A model generated the notes under the pieces. It ran no database searches, was not told the DNA's origin, and saw nothing but the letters and a program-made list of their open reading frames with translations. A stretch of DNA of 64,000 nucleotides, from the NCBI GenBank assembly GCA_964495595.1, contig CAZBWH010000001.1:1-64000 (forward strand), read 5' to 3'. Shown one piece after another: positions 1 to 11,361 of this stretch. The position numbers were made by a program, and so were the translations under genes. The stretch is from CALMFQ01 sp964495595 (GTDB taxonomy: Bacteria > Pseudomonadota > Gammaproteobacteria > Burkholderiales > SCOH01). How positions within the stretch are numbered: the stretch's first letter is position 1; each line of letters starts with the position of its first letter.

Positions 1-99
1 CAAACCAGGGCCCAGGCATCGTGCGTCGTCATTGGTCAGTCCTCGAAAGCGGATGCGGGACGAAGTCCAGTTCGACGATGCGCGTCCACTGGATGTCGT
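1..99 (-). pseudogene. Ends of two overlapping phage-type genes (fragments)
   Basis: Read on the minus strand, one frame gives the last ~24 codons of an open frame with a stop at 29-31. It overlaps by ATGA the start of a second frame whose ATG is at 30-32 and which runs off the window edge. Such 4-bp overlaps are typical of phage structural operons. The fragment abuts the IS256-like transposase scrap at about 100, and phage fragments also lie on its other side on the plus strand, so I infer prophage tail-region debris. The product is not identified. Confidence 0.35.
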
Positions 100-234
100 T
101 GCCTTTTCAACCAGCAGTTTGGTGAGTTGCTTGAGCAACCCGTTTTCGCCAATCAGGTCTTCCGGCTTTTGGTAATCAGCCAACAGGCTGTCCAGCAATT
201 CCTTGGGTACGGCTTTCTTCGCTACGGTCATCAT
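100..234 (-). pseudogene. IS256-family transposase, N-terminal fragment
   Basis: About 45 codons from the ATG at 232-234 read like the start of IS256-family (mutator-type) DDE transposases, with the stretch PKELLDSL..YQKPEDLIGENGLLKQL. Homology stops near position 100, where the frame runs into unrelated phage-type sequence, so the catalytic core is missing and the gene is dead. A matching element end lies just upstream (265-300). The scrap shows that an IS256-type insertion followed by deletion helped to scramble the neighbouring prophage remnant. Confidence 0.7.
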
Positions 235-264
235 CGCTCCTGGCAATGTTGCAGTTTCCTGCAA

Positions 265-300
265 GGGGACCGTTTACACAAAAATTCTTACACCCTCTCT
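265..300. mobile_element. Probable IS256-type terminal inverted repeat
   Basis: About 30 bp upstream of the transposase start is a sequence of the form GACCGTTTACACAAAA...TTACACCCTC, the usual style of IS256-family ends (G-rich first bases, then TTTACACAAAA). Its position in front of the transposase start fits the 5' terminus of the element. The opposite end is outside the window or deleted, so it cannot be paired. Confidence 0.5.
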
Positions 301-351
301 ACTGGCAGAAGCTACTTGATCAGGGGAAGAACTGCGCCCGCGCGTGGACTG

Positions 352-888
352 ATGATGGAAGATTACGAAGGCGCAGCTGAAATCGAGCGCGCGTGGCGCG
401 AGGGGCTGACGCCGGACCCGCTTCTCACGGTGTCGGAATGGTCTGATCGCCACCGGATGCTCTCCAGCAAGGCGTCCGCCGAGCCAGGGCGCTGGCGCAC
501 CAGCCGCACGCCGTACCTAAAGGCGATCATGGACTGCTTGTCGCCGACCTCGCCAGTCGAGCGCGTGGTGTTCATGAAGGCCGCGCAACTCGGTGCGACC
601 GAGATGGGAAGCAACTGGATCGGCTATGTGATCCACCACGCGCCAGGGCCGATGATGGCCGTCTGGCCGACAGTAGAAATGGCCAACAACCCCGCGACCG
701 GCGTGCCGTACTTCCGTCTGCCCGCGCTTGGCTGGGGCAACGGCTGGGCCACCGGCAACGTACTCCGCTTCAACACCATCGGCAGCCAGTTCCCGGTCTG
801 GGTGGTGCGCACCGTCCAGCAGGGACCGGAGTCCGTGCCCGACGACCACTTCACGTTGCTGATTCGCGGGGATGTCGACACGCCCTGA
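352..888 (+). pseudogene. Phage terminase large subunit N-terminus fused by deletion to a tail-gene 3' end
   Basis: From the ATG at 352 the first ~110 residues resemble the lambda GpA-type terminase large subunit: a tryptophan-rich leader, PGRW motif, and the ATPase P-loop-like stretch MKAAQLGATE. Near residue 112 (about position 686) the similarity ends, and the last ~67 residues (GNVLRFNTIG..., ...FTLLIRGDVD then stop) look like the C-terminus of a phage tail-region protein. Terminase (about 640 aa normally) and tail genes lie many kb apart in intact phages, so an in-frame internal deletion has joined them. The tail-type end keeps its usual neighbour at 936. It is non-functional as a motor. 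Confidence 0.65.
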
Positions 889-935
889 TGGTGTGGGTGC
901 CCCCTGATCTTTGAACCCTTCTCGCAGGAATTCCT

Positions 936-1328
936 ATGACCGACCTGACCGTCAAATACTTCAGCAGCGGTATGACAGGCGCGCCCCAGATCGCCAACAA
1001 CTGGGGCGATCTGGTGACGATGCTCGATGCGTGCCTGATCAATGGCTTCGCCTTGAAGGCCATCGATACGTTGACCTTCGCCGACGGCATCGCCACGGCG
1101 ACCATTTCCTCGGGCCACGCCTATCAGCCATTTCAGGTGATTGAGATCGCTGGCGCTGAACAGACCGAGTACAACGGACAGTTCCGCGTGCTGACGGCGA
1201 CAATGAACTGTGTCTACATCTACAATGTGGACGTCATTGAGCTGCCCGGTTCAACGCTGGCTCCAGAATTGCCCGCAGTCGATCTACGATGGCTGCCAAC
1301 GGTTCGGGGACGAGTTCGTTCTTTTTGA
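936..1328 (+). pseudogene. Phage tail-region protein, C-terminally truncated
   Basis: The start MTDLTVKYFSSGMTGAP and the following ~95 residues resemble a phage structural protein that usually follows the gene whose end is seen at 686-888 (recognised from memory, not searched). After about residue 100 (position ~1235) the frame enters the 3' end of the antisense abiEii gene and the encoded sequence is meaningless. The AbiE insertion, or a deletion next to it, therefore removed the 3' part. It belongs to the same prophage debris as the preceding entry. Confidence 0.55.
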
Positions 1329-2085
1329 GAAACGTCTGCCACAGCGATTGCCGTGATGTGTCCTGCGCAAACTCATCGGTCAGGCCGACGGGCAGCGCGG
1401 CGGGAACGGCCATGCCGCGCCGCTCGAACGTTGCCTTGATTGCTTGCGCCAGAAGGCCGATGTCCAGAGCTTCGCGTTCCAGCAGTACCGACAGATCGAG
1501 ATAATCCTTCAACCGGCTGTTGGTCATACCCAAGAGCGCAATGGCATGGAGCTTTTCCGCGACGACGGTGTAGACGGGATACGTGCGCAGTCGAGGGGCT
1601 GGCAAGTCGCTCAGCAGCACGGGATAGATCGCATCGATAGGGCCGGGCGTCACCGCGTCGCCGAAACCGATGTCGATCTGCGTCTTGCAGCGTGCCTTGG
1701 CCAACTCGCCGCTGATGAGGATGCGCGCCCCGGCGTACCCAGCATCTTTCCGGATTTCGTCGGCAACGACCGAGGTCGGGTCGAACACGATGCCGTCGTC
1801 GACCACGATGCTGGCGATGTCGCGGAAGGTCTGGGCTACGGAATCCAGATCGCTCGCGCCAAAGCCCAGCAGGTCGGCATCACGCGTAGCCCGGTGCGGC
1901 ATGTCGTACCAGAGCGTGAACAGTAGTGCGCCCTTGAGTAGAAAACGATCCGCGTGCTGTGATTGGCTCAGGCGGTAGAGGATGCGTTCCAGTGCGAAGC
2001 GCACCAGCACCTGATTGAAATCGACGCCCTGCGCCTTGGCGGCATTGAGCAGGCGGGCGCGGACGGAGGCTGCAACATTACTCAT
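1234..2085 (-). CDS. abiEii: AbiEii/AbiGii-type nucleotidyltransferase toxin
   Basis: A 283-aa protein starting at the ATG at 2083-2085, which overlaps the antitoxin stop as ATGA. It shows the DUF1814/AbiEii layout: residues LLKGALLF...RATRDADLL match the nucleotidyltransferase motif (KGG-like loop, then D-x-D), and Y-VVAEKLHAI and SRLKDYLDL match the conserved C-terminal motifs. In studied systems AbiEii is a bacteriostatic type IV toxin that acts as a nucleotidyltransferase; phage exclusion and plasmid or island maintenance are typical roles. Its partner AbiEi is encoded just upstream. Length and motifs look intact, although its stop lies on truncated prophage sequence. An upstream start at 2148 is possible but lies inside abiEi. 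Confidence 0.9.
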   Translation of the reverse strand: MSNVAASVRARLLNAAKAQGVDFNQVLVRFALERILYRLSQSQHADRFLLKGALLFTLWYDMPHRATRDADLLGFGASDLDSVAQTFRDIASIVVDDGIVFDPTSVVADEIRKDAGYAGARILISGELAKARCKTQIDIGFGDAVTPGPIDAIYPVLLSDLPAPRLRTYPVYTVVAEKLHAIALLGMTNSRLKDYLDLSVLLEREALDIGLLAQAIKATFERRGMAVPAALPVGLTDEFAQDTSRQSLWQTFLKKNELVPEPLAAIVDRLRAILEPALNRAAQ

Positions 2086-2687
2086 TCGATAGCTTCCATA
2101 TAGGGGCGCATCACATTCGCCACGCGGCAGATCTTGGCGTAGCGCCACAGATCATCCGCCGAGGCCTTACGCTTGGCTCGAACTTCCTTCAGCGCCTCCA
2201 GTGCCACGTCCAGCCCGATCTTGTTGCGGTGCTTGAAGCAGTCCGCCACGGTCTTGGCAATGCCATAGACTCGCAGCTGGACGCCATCGCGCTCGTGCAC
2301 TTCGATACCAGCCGAATAGGTATCGCCTGCCATCTGTACCATCTTGAGAGGCGGATAGTCGATGCGTGGCACATGGCTGCCACGTGGCATGGCGATCCAG
2401 ATCTGGCGAGGAAGTTGCGTCGTCAGCTCGTGAAATTGCAGTGCGGTGAGCAGGCAGAAAACGGCCTGAGGTGCCTTGACGGCGACAGTGGCCAGGCTTT
2501 CGTGCTCGGAGACAGCGCTGCCGGGCAGCCGGTAGATGCCGCGCCCAACGCGTTCCAGATGGCCGGAGGCCGTCAGGCGTGAAAGCACCACCCGTGGCAC
2601 GCCGATGGCGTCCAGATCGCTGGTACGCAGTAGCCCCTGCTGCTGGAGCAGGTCAAGGACGCACTGCTGGTGGGTGGCGTTTTGCAT
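2082..2687 (-). CDS. abiEi: AbiEi antitoxin family transcriptional repressor
   Basis: A 201-aa protein. Residues ~10-55 form a winged-helix region (GLLRTSDLDAIGVPRVVLSRL...GHLERVGRGIY). The rest is the AbiEi C-terminal antitoxin domain, with the conserved ITVADCFKHR-like segment (KTVADCFKHRNKIG). In characterised AbiE systems this protein neutralises AbiEii and represses its own promoter by binding inverted repeats. A long dyad just upstream (2694-2744) fits that. There is no clear Shine-Dalgarno before the ATG, and the best -10 lies only six bases away, so a leaderless mRNA is possible. Confidence 0.88.
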   Translation of the reverse strand: MQNATHQQCVLDLLQQQGLLRTSDLDAIGVPRVVLSRLTASGHLERVGRGIYRLPGSAVSEHESLATVAVKAPQAVFCLLTALQFHELTTQLPRQIWIAMPRGSHVPRIDYPPLKMVQMAGDTYSAGIEVHERDGVQLRVYGIAKTVADCFKHRNKIGLDVALEALKEVRAKRKASADDLWRYAKICRVANVMRPYMEAIE

Positions 2688-2693
2688 GACTGC

Positions 2694-2744
2694 AGTATGT
2701 TCCGTTTATTCGTCACTTGCAAGAATATGGAGAACATACGGAAC
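2694..2744 (-). promoter_or_regulatory. abiE promoter with inverted-repeat operator
   Basis: GTTCCGT (2699-2705) and ACGGAAC (2738-2744) form an inverted repeat spanning the promoter. On the minus strand a -35 TTGCAA (2717-2722) and a -10 CATACT (2694-2699) are separated by 17 bp. One repeat arm overlaps the -10 and the other lies upstream of the -35, as expected for AbiEi autorepression. The promoter call rests on hexamer match and spacing only. Confidence 0.5.
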
Positions 2745-2904
2745 GACGTTAGTCGGCACCAACTCCTCGAATCGACAGTCTCAAGCCAGGGGTGAAAACG
2801 GCCAAATCATCTAATCCACGCTCGCGAGGCCAACGTGTTACCATTTGGCCCAGAAGGTGGTCTTGGGTTCGGTTCCGTGTTCCGCCACCAAAATTCAAGC
2901 ACTT
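2745..2904 (+). other. tRNA-like 3' end / possible attachment-site scar
   Basis: At about 2864-2889 the sequence GGTTCGGTT...GTTCCGCCACCA resembles the T-arm, acceptor strand and CCA of a tRNA, and a factor-independent terminator and direct repeats follow. No matching 5' acceptor strand, D-arm or anticodon arm can be folded with it, and the T-stem pairs poorly. It is not a working tRNA gene. I read it as a possible att scar left by an integrative element; the integrase is absent. Confidence 0.3.
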
Positions 2905-2937
2905 AGCCCGGCTCAAAAGACCGGGCTTTTGCTTTTT
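2905..2937 (+). terminator. Rho-independent terminator
   Basis: AGCCCGG and CCGGGCT form a seven-pair stem around a loop of nine bases, followed by TTTTGCTTTTT. The arrangement CCA-end, terminator, repeats is what tRNA-borne attachment sites usually look like. Confidence 0.75.
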
Positions 2938-2942
2938 GGAAT

Positions 2943-3003
2943 TTGCGTAGGCACTGCGTAGGTTTTTCCGCGCAATCCGTTCGTTGCGTAGGCAGTGCGT
3001 AGG
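2943..3003 (+). repeat. Direct repeats TGCGTAGGCA-n-TGCGTAGG
   Basis: TTTGCGTAGGCACTGCGTAGG (about 2942-2962) and TTGCGTAGGCAGTGCGTAGG (about 2984-3003) repeat the heptamer GCGTAGG four times. Such short direct repeats next to an att core are typical arm-type integrase binding sites. No integrase gene is nearby, so the function is inferred. Confidence 0.5.
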
Positions 3004-3028
3004 CAACACCAGCGCATGCCGTCTCCTC

Positions 3029-3050
3029 AATTACCGGAAAACCGGTAATT
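3029..3050. repeat. Perfect 9-bp inverted repeat
   Basis: AATTACCGG-AAAA-CCGGTAATT is a perfect dyad in the non-coding accessory region. It has no U-tract, so it is more likely a protein-binding site than a terminator. A pair of TTTAGGGACT direct repeats follows (about 3060 and 3108). Nothing else is recognisable between 3051 and 3260. Confidence 0.5.
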
Positions 3051-3266
3051 AGATTTTCCCTTTAGGGACTCTCGAAACTCAGCAGCAGCCGAAGGTACGG
3101 CAGCATTTTAGGGACTAAAGAAACTACCCCAGCACGTCAACGACAGTCAGCGCAAAAATGCGCCCGCTGGTCTGGGTCGTAACCGGATTTCAAATCTGAT
3201 TTTGACGAGCATCAGCGCATACCGGCTCAAAAATTAGCCCGTTGATTCTGCTGGTATTTTTCATTC

Positions 3267-3576
3267 ATGGGGTGTTTTCGCAAAACGCTCATGGGGTTTG
3301 TTTTCACAAATCAGCCTACCCCCTCAAAATTGAGGCCGTCGCAGTCGTCAGGCTCGAATTTATGGGGTGTTTTCGCAAAACGGGTTTTCAAGCGTTTAGA
3401 TGTGCTACTGCCCCGCTAATGGGGTTGTTTTCGCAAACAGGGGAAATCCCCCATTTGGCGGCGCTCATGGGTTGGTGTTCGCAGAATCGCAGGGTTACAG
3501 AGCGCAATTTTGCGCAGTGCTTTTGAATCAGTGACTTAGCGGCAATCCAGCCGCTAATGGGGTGTTTTCGCAAATA
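3267..3576 (+). repeat. Six iteron-like dyad boxes (ATGGGGTGTTTTCGCAAAAC)
   Basis: Six imperfect same-orientation copies of a ~20-bp box lie at 3267, 3291, 3362, 3419, 3467 and 3557. Copies 1 and 3 are identical; the others differ at one to several positions. Each contains the dyad GTTTT-CGC-AAAAC. Start-to-start spacing is irregular (24, 71, 57, 48, 90 bp). The array lies 270 bp from the 3' end of a truncated plasmid-type replication helicase gene, so I read it as a decayed plasmid origin. No rep initiator gene is present in the window. Confidence 0.6.
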
Positions 3577-3844
3577 CGGCATTTCGCCGCATTTGAATTG
3601 GCTACAGGGCAGGTTTTTTGTCTGCGTGAGATACCGTGGGGCTTCGGCTGGTCAAGGGTTCCAAACTTTTAGCCCCCGGTACCCCCAAAGAAAAACCCGC
3701 CGATATGGCAGGTCTGCTTTGTCCAAATTCTCGTTTCGGCGGGCACCCGGACATACGGACACACCTAAAGGTGTGTCCGTGTCCGTCCCGGTAAGGGACA
3801 GCGTGACGTGTCCCGGACTGTCCCGGCGTGTCCCGCCTGTCTGA
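3577..3844. other. Non-coding plasmid-like spacer with GTGTCC palindrome
   Basis: No gene is supported here. The segment holds CCCGCCGA (about 3697) facing TCGGCGGG (3735-3742). It also has a perfect 10-bp palindrome GGACACACCT-AA-AGGTGTGTCC at 3757-3778, and several further GTGTCC/GTCCCG words up to 3840. The palindrome may be an operator of the lost plasmid replication or partition genes; this is inference. Confidence 0.45.
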
Positions 3845-4594
3845 CTACCACAGCGACCACACATAGCCATCCCAAACCCGGATTTGTTCCACCTGCTGGA
3901 GCATTTGAAAAGCCCGGCCAAATGCCTTGCGCTTGGCGTCTGGTGCATCGCTGCCACTGATGCCAGACTTGTAAGCAACATCCCGCCATTGTTCTTCCGT
4001 CGCCACTACGCCCGGCGCTTGCATGCCCCAGCGTTCACGCACTGTTGCAGGCGGCGGGGTGCCGTGCTGCTCCTGTGCCAGCTTGAGTGCGTCCAATGCC
4101 ACCTTGGCGGATTGCGGCAGCTTGCAGCCACGCTTGCCGCCTGCTGGCGCTTCTTCTGGCGCAATCACGCATGACGTTATCGGCTCGCCGTCGCCATCCT
4201 CGCCCAGCTCCACCACTTCCAGCCGGAACGGTTGCTCGTTGCCGTCCTGTCCGTCCTTGCTCTTGGCAACTGCCCATGCCCGGCTATCACCGTCGCGTGA
4301 TACCTCGATAGCCGCATCCAGCGCAGCAAACAGTGAGCTATGCCCCCGCAAGCCTTTGCCCGCATCCTTGCCGGTGTGGTGAACCAGCAGCACCAGCCCA
4401 CCCAATGCCATTTGCAGCGCCTTGGCGGCCTCGATAATCAGGCCCATGTCTTGGCTGCTGTTTTCATCAGCGCCCGGCGCAGCGCGGTTCAGTGTGTCGA
4501 CACAGAGCACGCCACCAACAGCACCAGCGGCGGCAATACTTTCGGCAAGTTCTTGCACGTCACCAGCGGCCAGCAGAGAGAACGGCACCGTCAT
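3845..4594 (-). pseudogene. RepA/DnaB-like plasmid replication helicase, 5'-truncated
   Basis: The encoded ~249 residues match the second half of AAA_25/RSF1010-RepA-type hexameric helicases. GGVLCVDTLNRAAPGADENS is the Walker B-like segment, followed by GLVLLVHHTGKDAGKGLRGHSSL, which is highly typical of this family, and a wHTH-like C-terminus. The N-terminal third with the Walker A P-loop is missing: upstream of about 4594 the reading frame continues into unrelated sequence with no P-loop. The gene is therefore probably inactive. With the iteron-like boxes downstream it marks this patch as integrated plasmid DNA. Confidence 0.7.
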
Positions 4595-4721
4595 GAAGGA
4601 GGGTGTCCGCTTCGTGGCAGCGGGCGTGGTGAAACAGCTTGTGCCAGATCGGTCCTTCTCCGTCGAGCCGCCAGCGCCACAGGGTTTTCAGGCTGACTTA
4701 CAGGCTGCGCCATTGGAAGAA

Positions 4722-4750
4722 GCGATCACTCAAGTCCGACAGGCAGCCAG
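4722..4750. repeat. Half copy of inverted-repeat family 2 at island boundary
   Basis: GCGATCACTCAAGTCCGACAGG carries one arm (CTCAAGTCCGACAGG, 4729-4743) of the element found whole at 26815-26879 and 38941-39038. The other arm is missing here. It lies between the truncated helicase (ends ~4594) and the stop of the core signalling operon (4756), so it marks or caused the junction. Nothing recognisable is encoded in 4595-4721. Confidence 0.7.
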
Positions 4751-4755
4751 GGAAA

Positions 4756-7361
4756 TCAGTGCGCTGGCCCCAGCAGCAATGCGGCTTGCTGGAAAGACTG
4801 GCGCACCTGCTCGGTCAGCGCGGCTTCGTCAACCGGGTGGGTCAGCGGGAAAAGCCGCTCGGTGGTGTCGGTCGACAGGCCTGCGGTTGCCGGCAGGTCC
4901 AGCAGCAGGCGCACCGGGCCGTCCGGCTGGGTGCGCAGGCGGGTCAGCAGCGGCTCGCCATTAGCCGCCTGCAAGCCGGGATCGACCAGGATGACGCCCA
5001 CTGCCCGGTCGGCCAGCTGGCGCTGTGCTTCGTCGACATTGGCAGCGCAAAGCACGCGGTAATGTTCACGCCGCAGCAGCCGCTTGAGGGCCGCCAGCAC
5101 GGCGGTATCGCGGTGCGCCACCAGCAGGGTGGACATGGCTTCATTGTCGGCTGGCAGCTGCAGCGGCTGGTAGCTGCGCACGAAGGCTTCGATCTGCTCG
5201 GCTGGCAGCGGCCGGCTGATCAGGAAGCCTTGCATCACATCGCATTGCAGGGCACGCAGGTAGCGCGCCTGACCGACATCTTCCACTCCTTCGGCAATCA
5301 CCTCCAGCCCCAGGCTGTGGCCCAGTGCGATGATGGCCCGCACGATCGAGGCGTTGCCGCTGCTGGTGGTCATGTCGCGCACGAACGACATGTCGATTTT
5401 GAGCTTGTCGGCTTCCAGTTGTTGCAGGTAGCCGAGCGAGGAATAGCCGGTGCCGAAGTCGTCGATCGACAGTTGTACCCCGAGCGCCTGCAAGTCGGCC
5501 AGTGAGCGGAACGATGCTTCTCGGTCGGCCATGACCAGTGTTTCGGTGATTTCCAGCTCGAGTTGCTGCGGCTGGATGCCGGTTTCGGCCAGCGCCCGGC
5601 GCACCGATTCGACCAGCCGCCCCTGGCTGAGCTGCAGGGCCGAGACGTTGACGGCCACCTGGGGCACCGGCAGGCCGGCCTGCTGCCACTGGCGGATTTG
5701 CCGGCAAGCCTGCTGCAGTACCCATTCACCCAACGGGACGATCAGGCCGCTTTCTTCGGCCAGCGGAATGAAATCGCCCGGCGGCACCATGCCCCGCTCG
5801 GGGTGCTGCCAGCGCACCAGCGCCTCCATGCCGGTGATGTCGCCGCTGAGCAGGTCGATCTGTGGCTGGAAATGCAGCCGCAGTTCATCCTGTGCCAGCG
5901 CCCGGCGCAGCTCGGTTTCCATGGTCAGGCGATGGCGGGCCTTGCGGGTCATTTCTGCCGAATGAAACCTCAGCGAGCCCCGGCCGTGGGCCTTGGCCTG
6001 GTGCAATGCCACGTCGGCACTGCCCTGCAGTGCTTCGGCGGTGTTGCCGTCGGCCGGGTAGAGGGCAATGCCGATACAGGCGCTGCAGTAAACCTTGTTG
6101 CCTTCGAGCAGAAACGGTTCGGCAATCGCGTCAATCATCCGCTGGGCGGCCAGATCGACCGGTATGCCTTCGCCGCAGGACAGCAGGACATTGAATTCGT
6201 CGGCGCCCAGCCGGGCCACCGCGTCGCGCTCGGGAACCAGCCCCTGCAACCGCCGGCTGACTTCGGCCAGCAGCTTGTCGCCCTGGCGGGCGCCGAGGCT
6301 TTCGTTGATGGTAGCGAACTTGTCCAGGTCGATGTGCAACAGCGCAAACGGCTGCTGGCTGCGCTGGGCGTGCAGCAGTGCGTGTTCGAGCAGCTCGGCA
6401 AACAACACCCGGTTGGGCAGGCCGGTCACGCTGTCGCGGTGCGCGAGGGTGCGGTATTTTTCTTCGCTGACCTGCAGCATGGCGCTGCGCTGGGCGACCA
6501 GGTCTTCCAGAAAGCGCTGCAGGCGCGACAGCTCCAGATGGGTGCGCACCCTGGCGCGCACTTCGTCGATGTCGAACGGCTTGGTGATGTAATCGGCGGC
6601 GCCAAGCTCAAAACCTTTCACCTTCTGCTCGGTGGCATCGACCACGGTGACGAAGATGACCGGAATCCGGTCGCCGGCCGGGGTGTCCTTGATCCGCCGG
6701 CAGACTTCGTAGCCGTCCATTTCCGGCATCATCACATCCAGCAGGATCAGGTCGGGCGGGGTGGGACCCAGCACGATTTCCAGCGCCTGATTGCCGTTGC
6801 GCGCCACCATGATCCGGTAGTCGCTTTTCAGCGCTTCGAGCAACTCGTGGATGTTTTCCGGCAGGTCGTCCACGACCAGCAGACTGGGCGTGAGGCTGAG
6901 TTCGCTGGACGAGGTGATGTCGAACAGCACCGGCTGGTGCCGGTAGCGCTTCAGGTCGAGCTGGTTGCGGATGCGCATGCGCAACAGGTCGGGGTTGATC
7001 GGCTTGGTGATGTAGTCCATCACGCCAAGCATCAGCCCGCGTGCTTCGTCGGCCGCTTCGGTGACGGCGGTGACGAAAATCACCGGAATGCCGGCGGTGA
7101 GCGGGTCTTGCTTCAACTGGGCCAGCACGGCGTAGCCATCCATCTGCGGCATGTGGATGTCGAGCAGGATGAGATCCGGCTGCGGGTGCTGCCGGGCGAG
7201 CAGGAGCGCCTTTTCGCCGCAGGTGGCGGCGGTGATGGCGTAGTCCTCGCGCAGCAAGGCCATCAGGGCGTGCAGGTTTTCCCGCACATCGTCAACGATC
7301 AGCAAACGGGCCCGCTTGTCGGGCTGGCCGGAAACGGGTTGACTGGGGGTGGGCGGGAGGG

Positions 7362-7365
<4 letters not shown>
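4756..7365 (-). CDS. Response regulator with REC-REC-GGDEF-EAL-REC-like domains (c-di-GMP turnover)
   Basis: An 869-aa cytoplasmic protein. Two receiver domains come first (residues ~18-135, LLIVDD..LILLDIHMPQMDG..TKP; and ~160-280, LVVDD..LILLDVMMPEMDG..TKP). A GGDEF domain follows with the degenerate signature LGADEF, then an EAL domain with intact GMEALVRW, DDFGTGYSS and EGVED. The C-terminus is receiver-like (ILVDPG) but lacks the conserved lysine. I expect phosphodiesterase activity; cyclase activity is doubtful because GGDEF reads GADEF. The start ATG at 7363-7365 overlaps the kinase stop as ATGA, so the kinase is the likely phosphodonor. Longer upstream starts fall inside the kinase gene. 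Confidence 0.9.
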
Positions 7366-10799
<3,434 letters not shown>

Positions 10800-10827
10800 T
10801 AGGAAGAGTCCTGAATGGTCGGCATAA

Positions 10828-11361
10828 TCAGCGTACGGTCCTGGCCAGCTCGAACAGCTTGGCACTGATTTTCAGATTGGCGCTGCGCGCCGCTTCCGGG
10901 TTGATTTCCAGCCGGATGCGGCCGCTTTCGGCATAAAAGCCGATCACCCCGCCCCGCTGGGCAAACCCCTCGCTGTCGCCCACGGTCAGCACCGGCAGAC
11001 TACGCACCCTGGCCAGCACGTCGGCCGGCTGGCGGACGGCGCTGCCCAGAAACAGCAATTGGCACTGGGCAGGATCGCCGCTGTGCTCGGGGTCAATCAG
11101 CAGCGGCCGGTTGTTGACCTGCCGGTTGGACAACTCCGCCAGCAGCGCACCCAGCTGGCTGTCGCCCTGCACGCACAGGCGTAGCTGCTCGCCAGCCGGG
11201 GCGGGCCAGCTGACAAATTTGGTCAGGTGGTAGAGATACGCCGCCTTGACCTTGTTTTCCAGCGCGTCATCCGGCCCGGCTACTGCCGCAGTGGCCCACA
11301 GCAGGCCAGCACCGGCCAGCAAGCCAAGGCGGGTCAACGGCAAGCCGGCCGTGGCGCTCAA
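10828..11361 (-). CDS. YfiR/DUF4154-family periplasmic protein
   Basis: A 177-aa protein with a signal peptide (LLAGAGLLWATAAVAG) and the YfiR/HmsC-like fold: KVKAAYLYHLTKFVSWP near the N-terminus, a central LCVQGD segment, and the terminal I-LEINPEAARSANLKISAKLFELA motif typical of DUF4154. In Pseudomonas YfiR represses the diguanylate cyclase YfiN from the periplasm. Here it sits between a TonB-dependent receptor and a sensor kinase, so it may gate the kinase's periplasmic domain (inference). The start is a TTG at 11359-11361 overlapping the receptor stop (TTGA), which implies translational coupling; a later TTG is possible. Confidence 0.82.
   Translation of the reverse strand: MSATAGLPLTRLGLLAGAGLLWATAAVAGPDDALENKVKAAYLYHLTKFVSWPAPAGEQLRLCVQGDSQLGALLAELSNRQVNNRPLLIDPEHSGDPAQCQLLFLGSAVRQPADVLARVRSLPVLTVGDSEGFAQRGGVIGFYAESGRIRLEINPEAARSANLKISAKLFELARTVR

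Noticed and set aside
2855..2893. A complete tRNA gene
   Set aside because: Only a 3' T-arm/acceptor-like strand and CCA are present; no anticodon arm or matching 5' acceptor strand can be folded upstream.
2749..3030. 93-codon minus-strand frame reading ..GGGTRNRTQDHLLGQ..
   Set aside because: This is the kind of spurious translation produced by the complement of a tRNA-type end. It overlaps the terminator and repeats and has no ribosome site.
3242..3526. Plus-strand ORF with repeated MG(W/C)F(R/S)K(T/Q) peptides
   Set aside because: The peptide repeats only mirror the DNA dyad boxes; there is no codon-usage bias or start signal, so it is not a protein gene.
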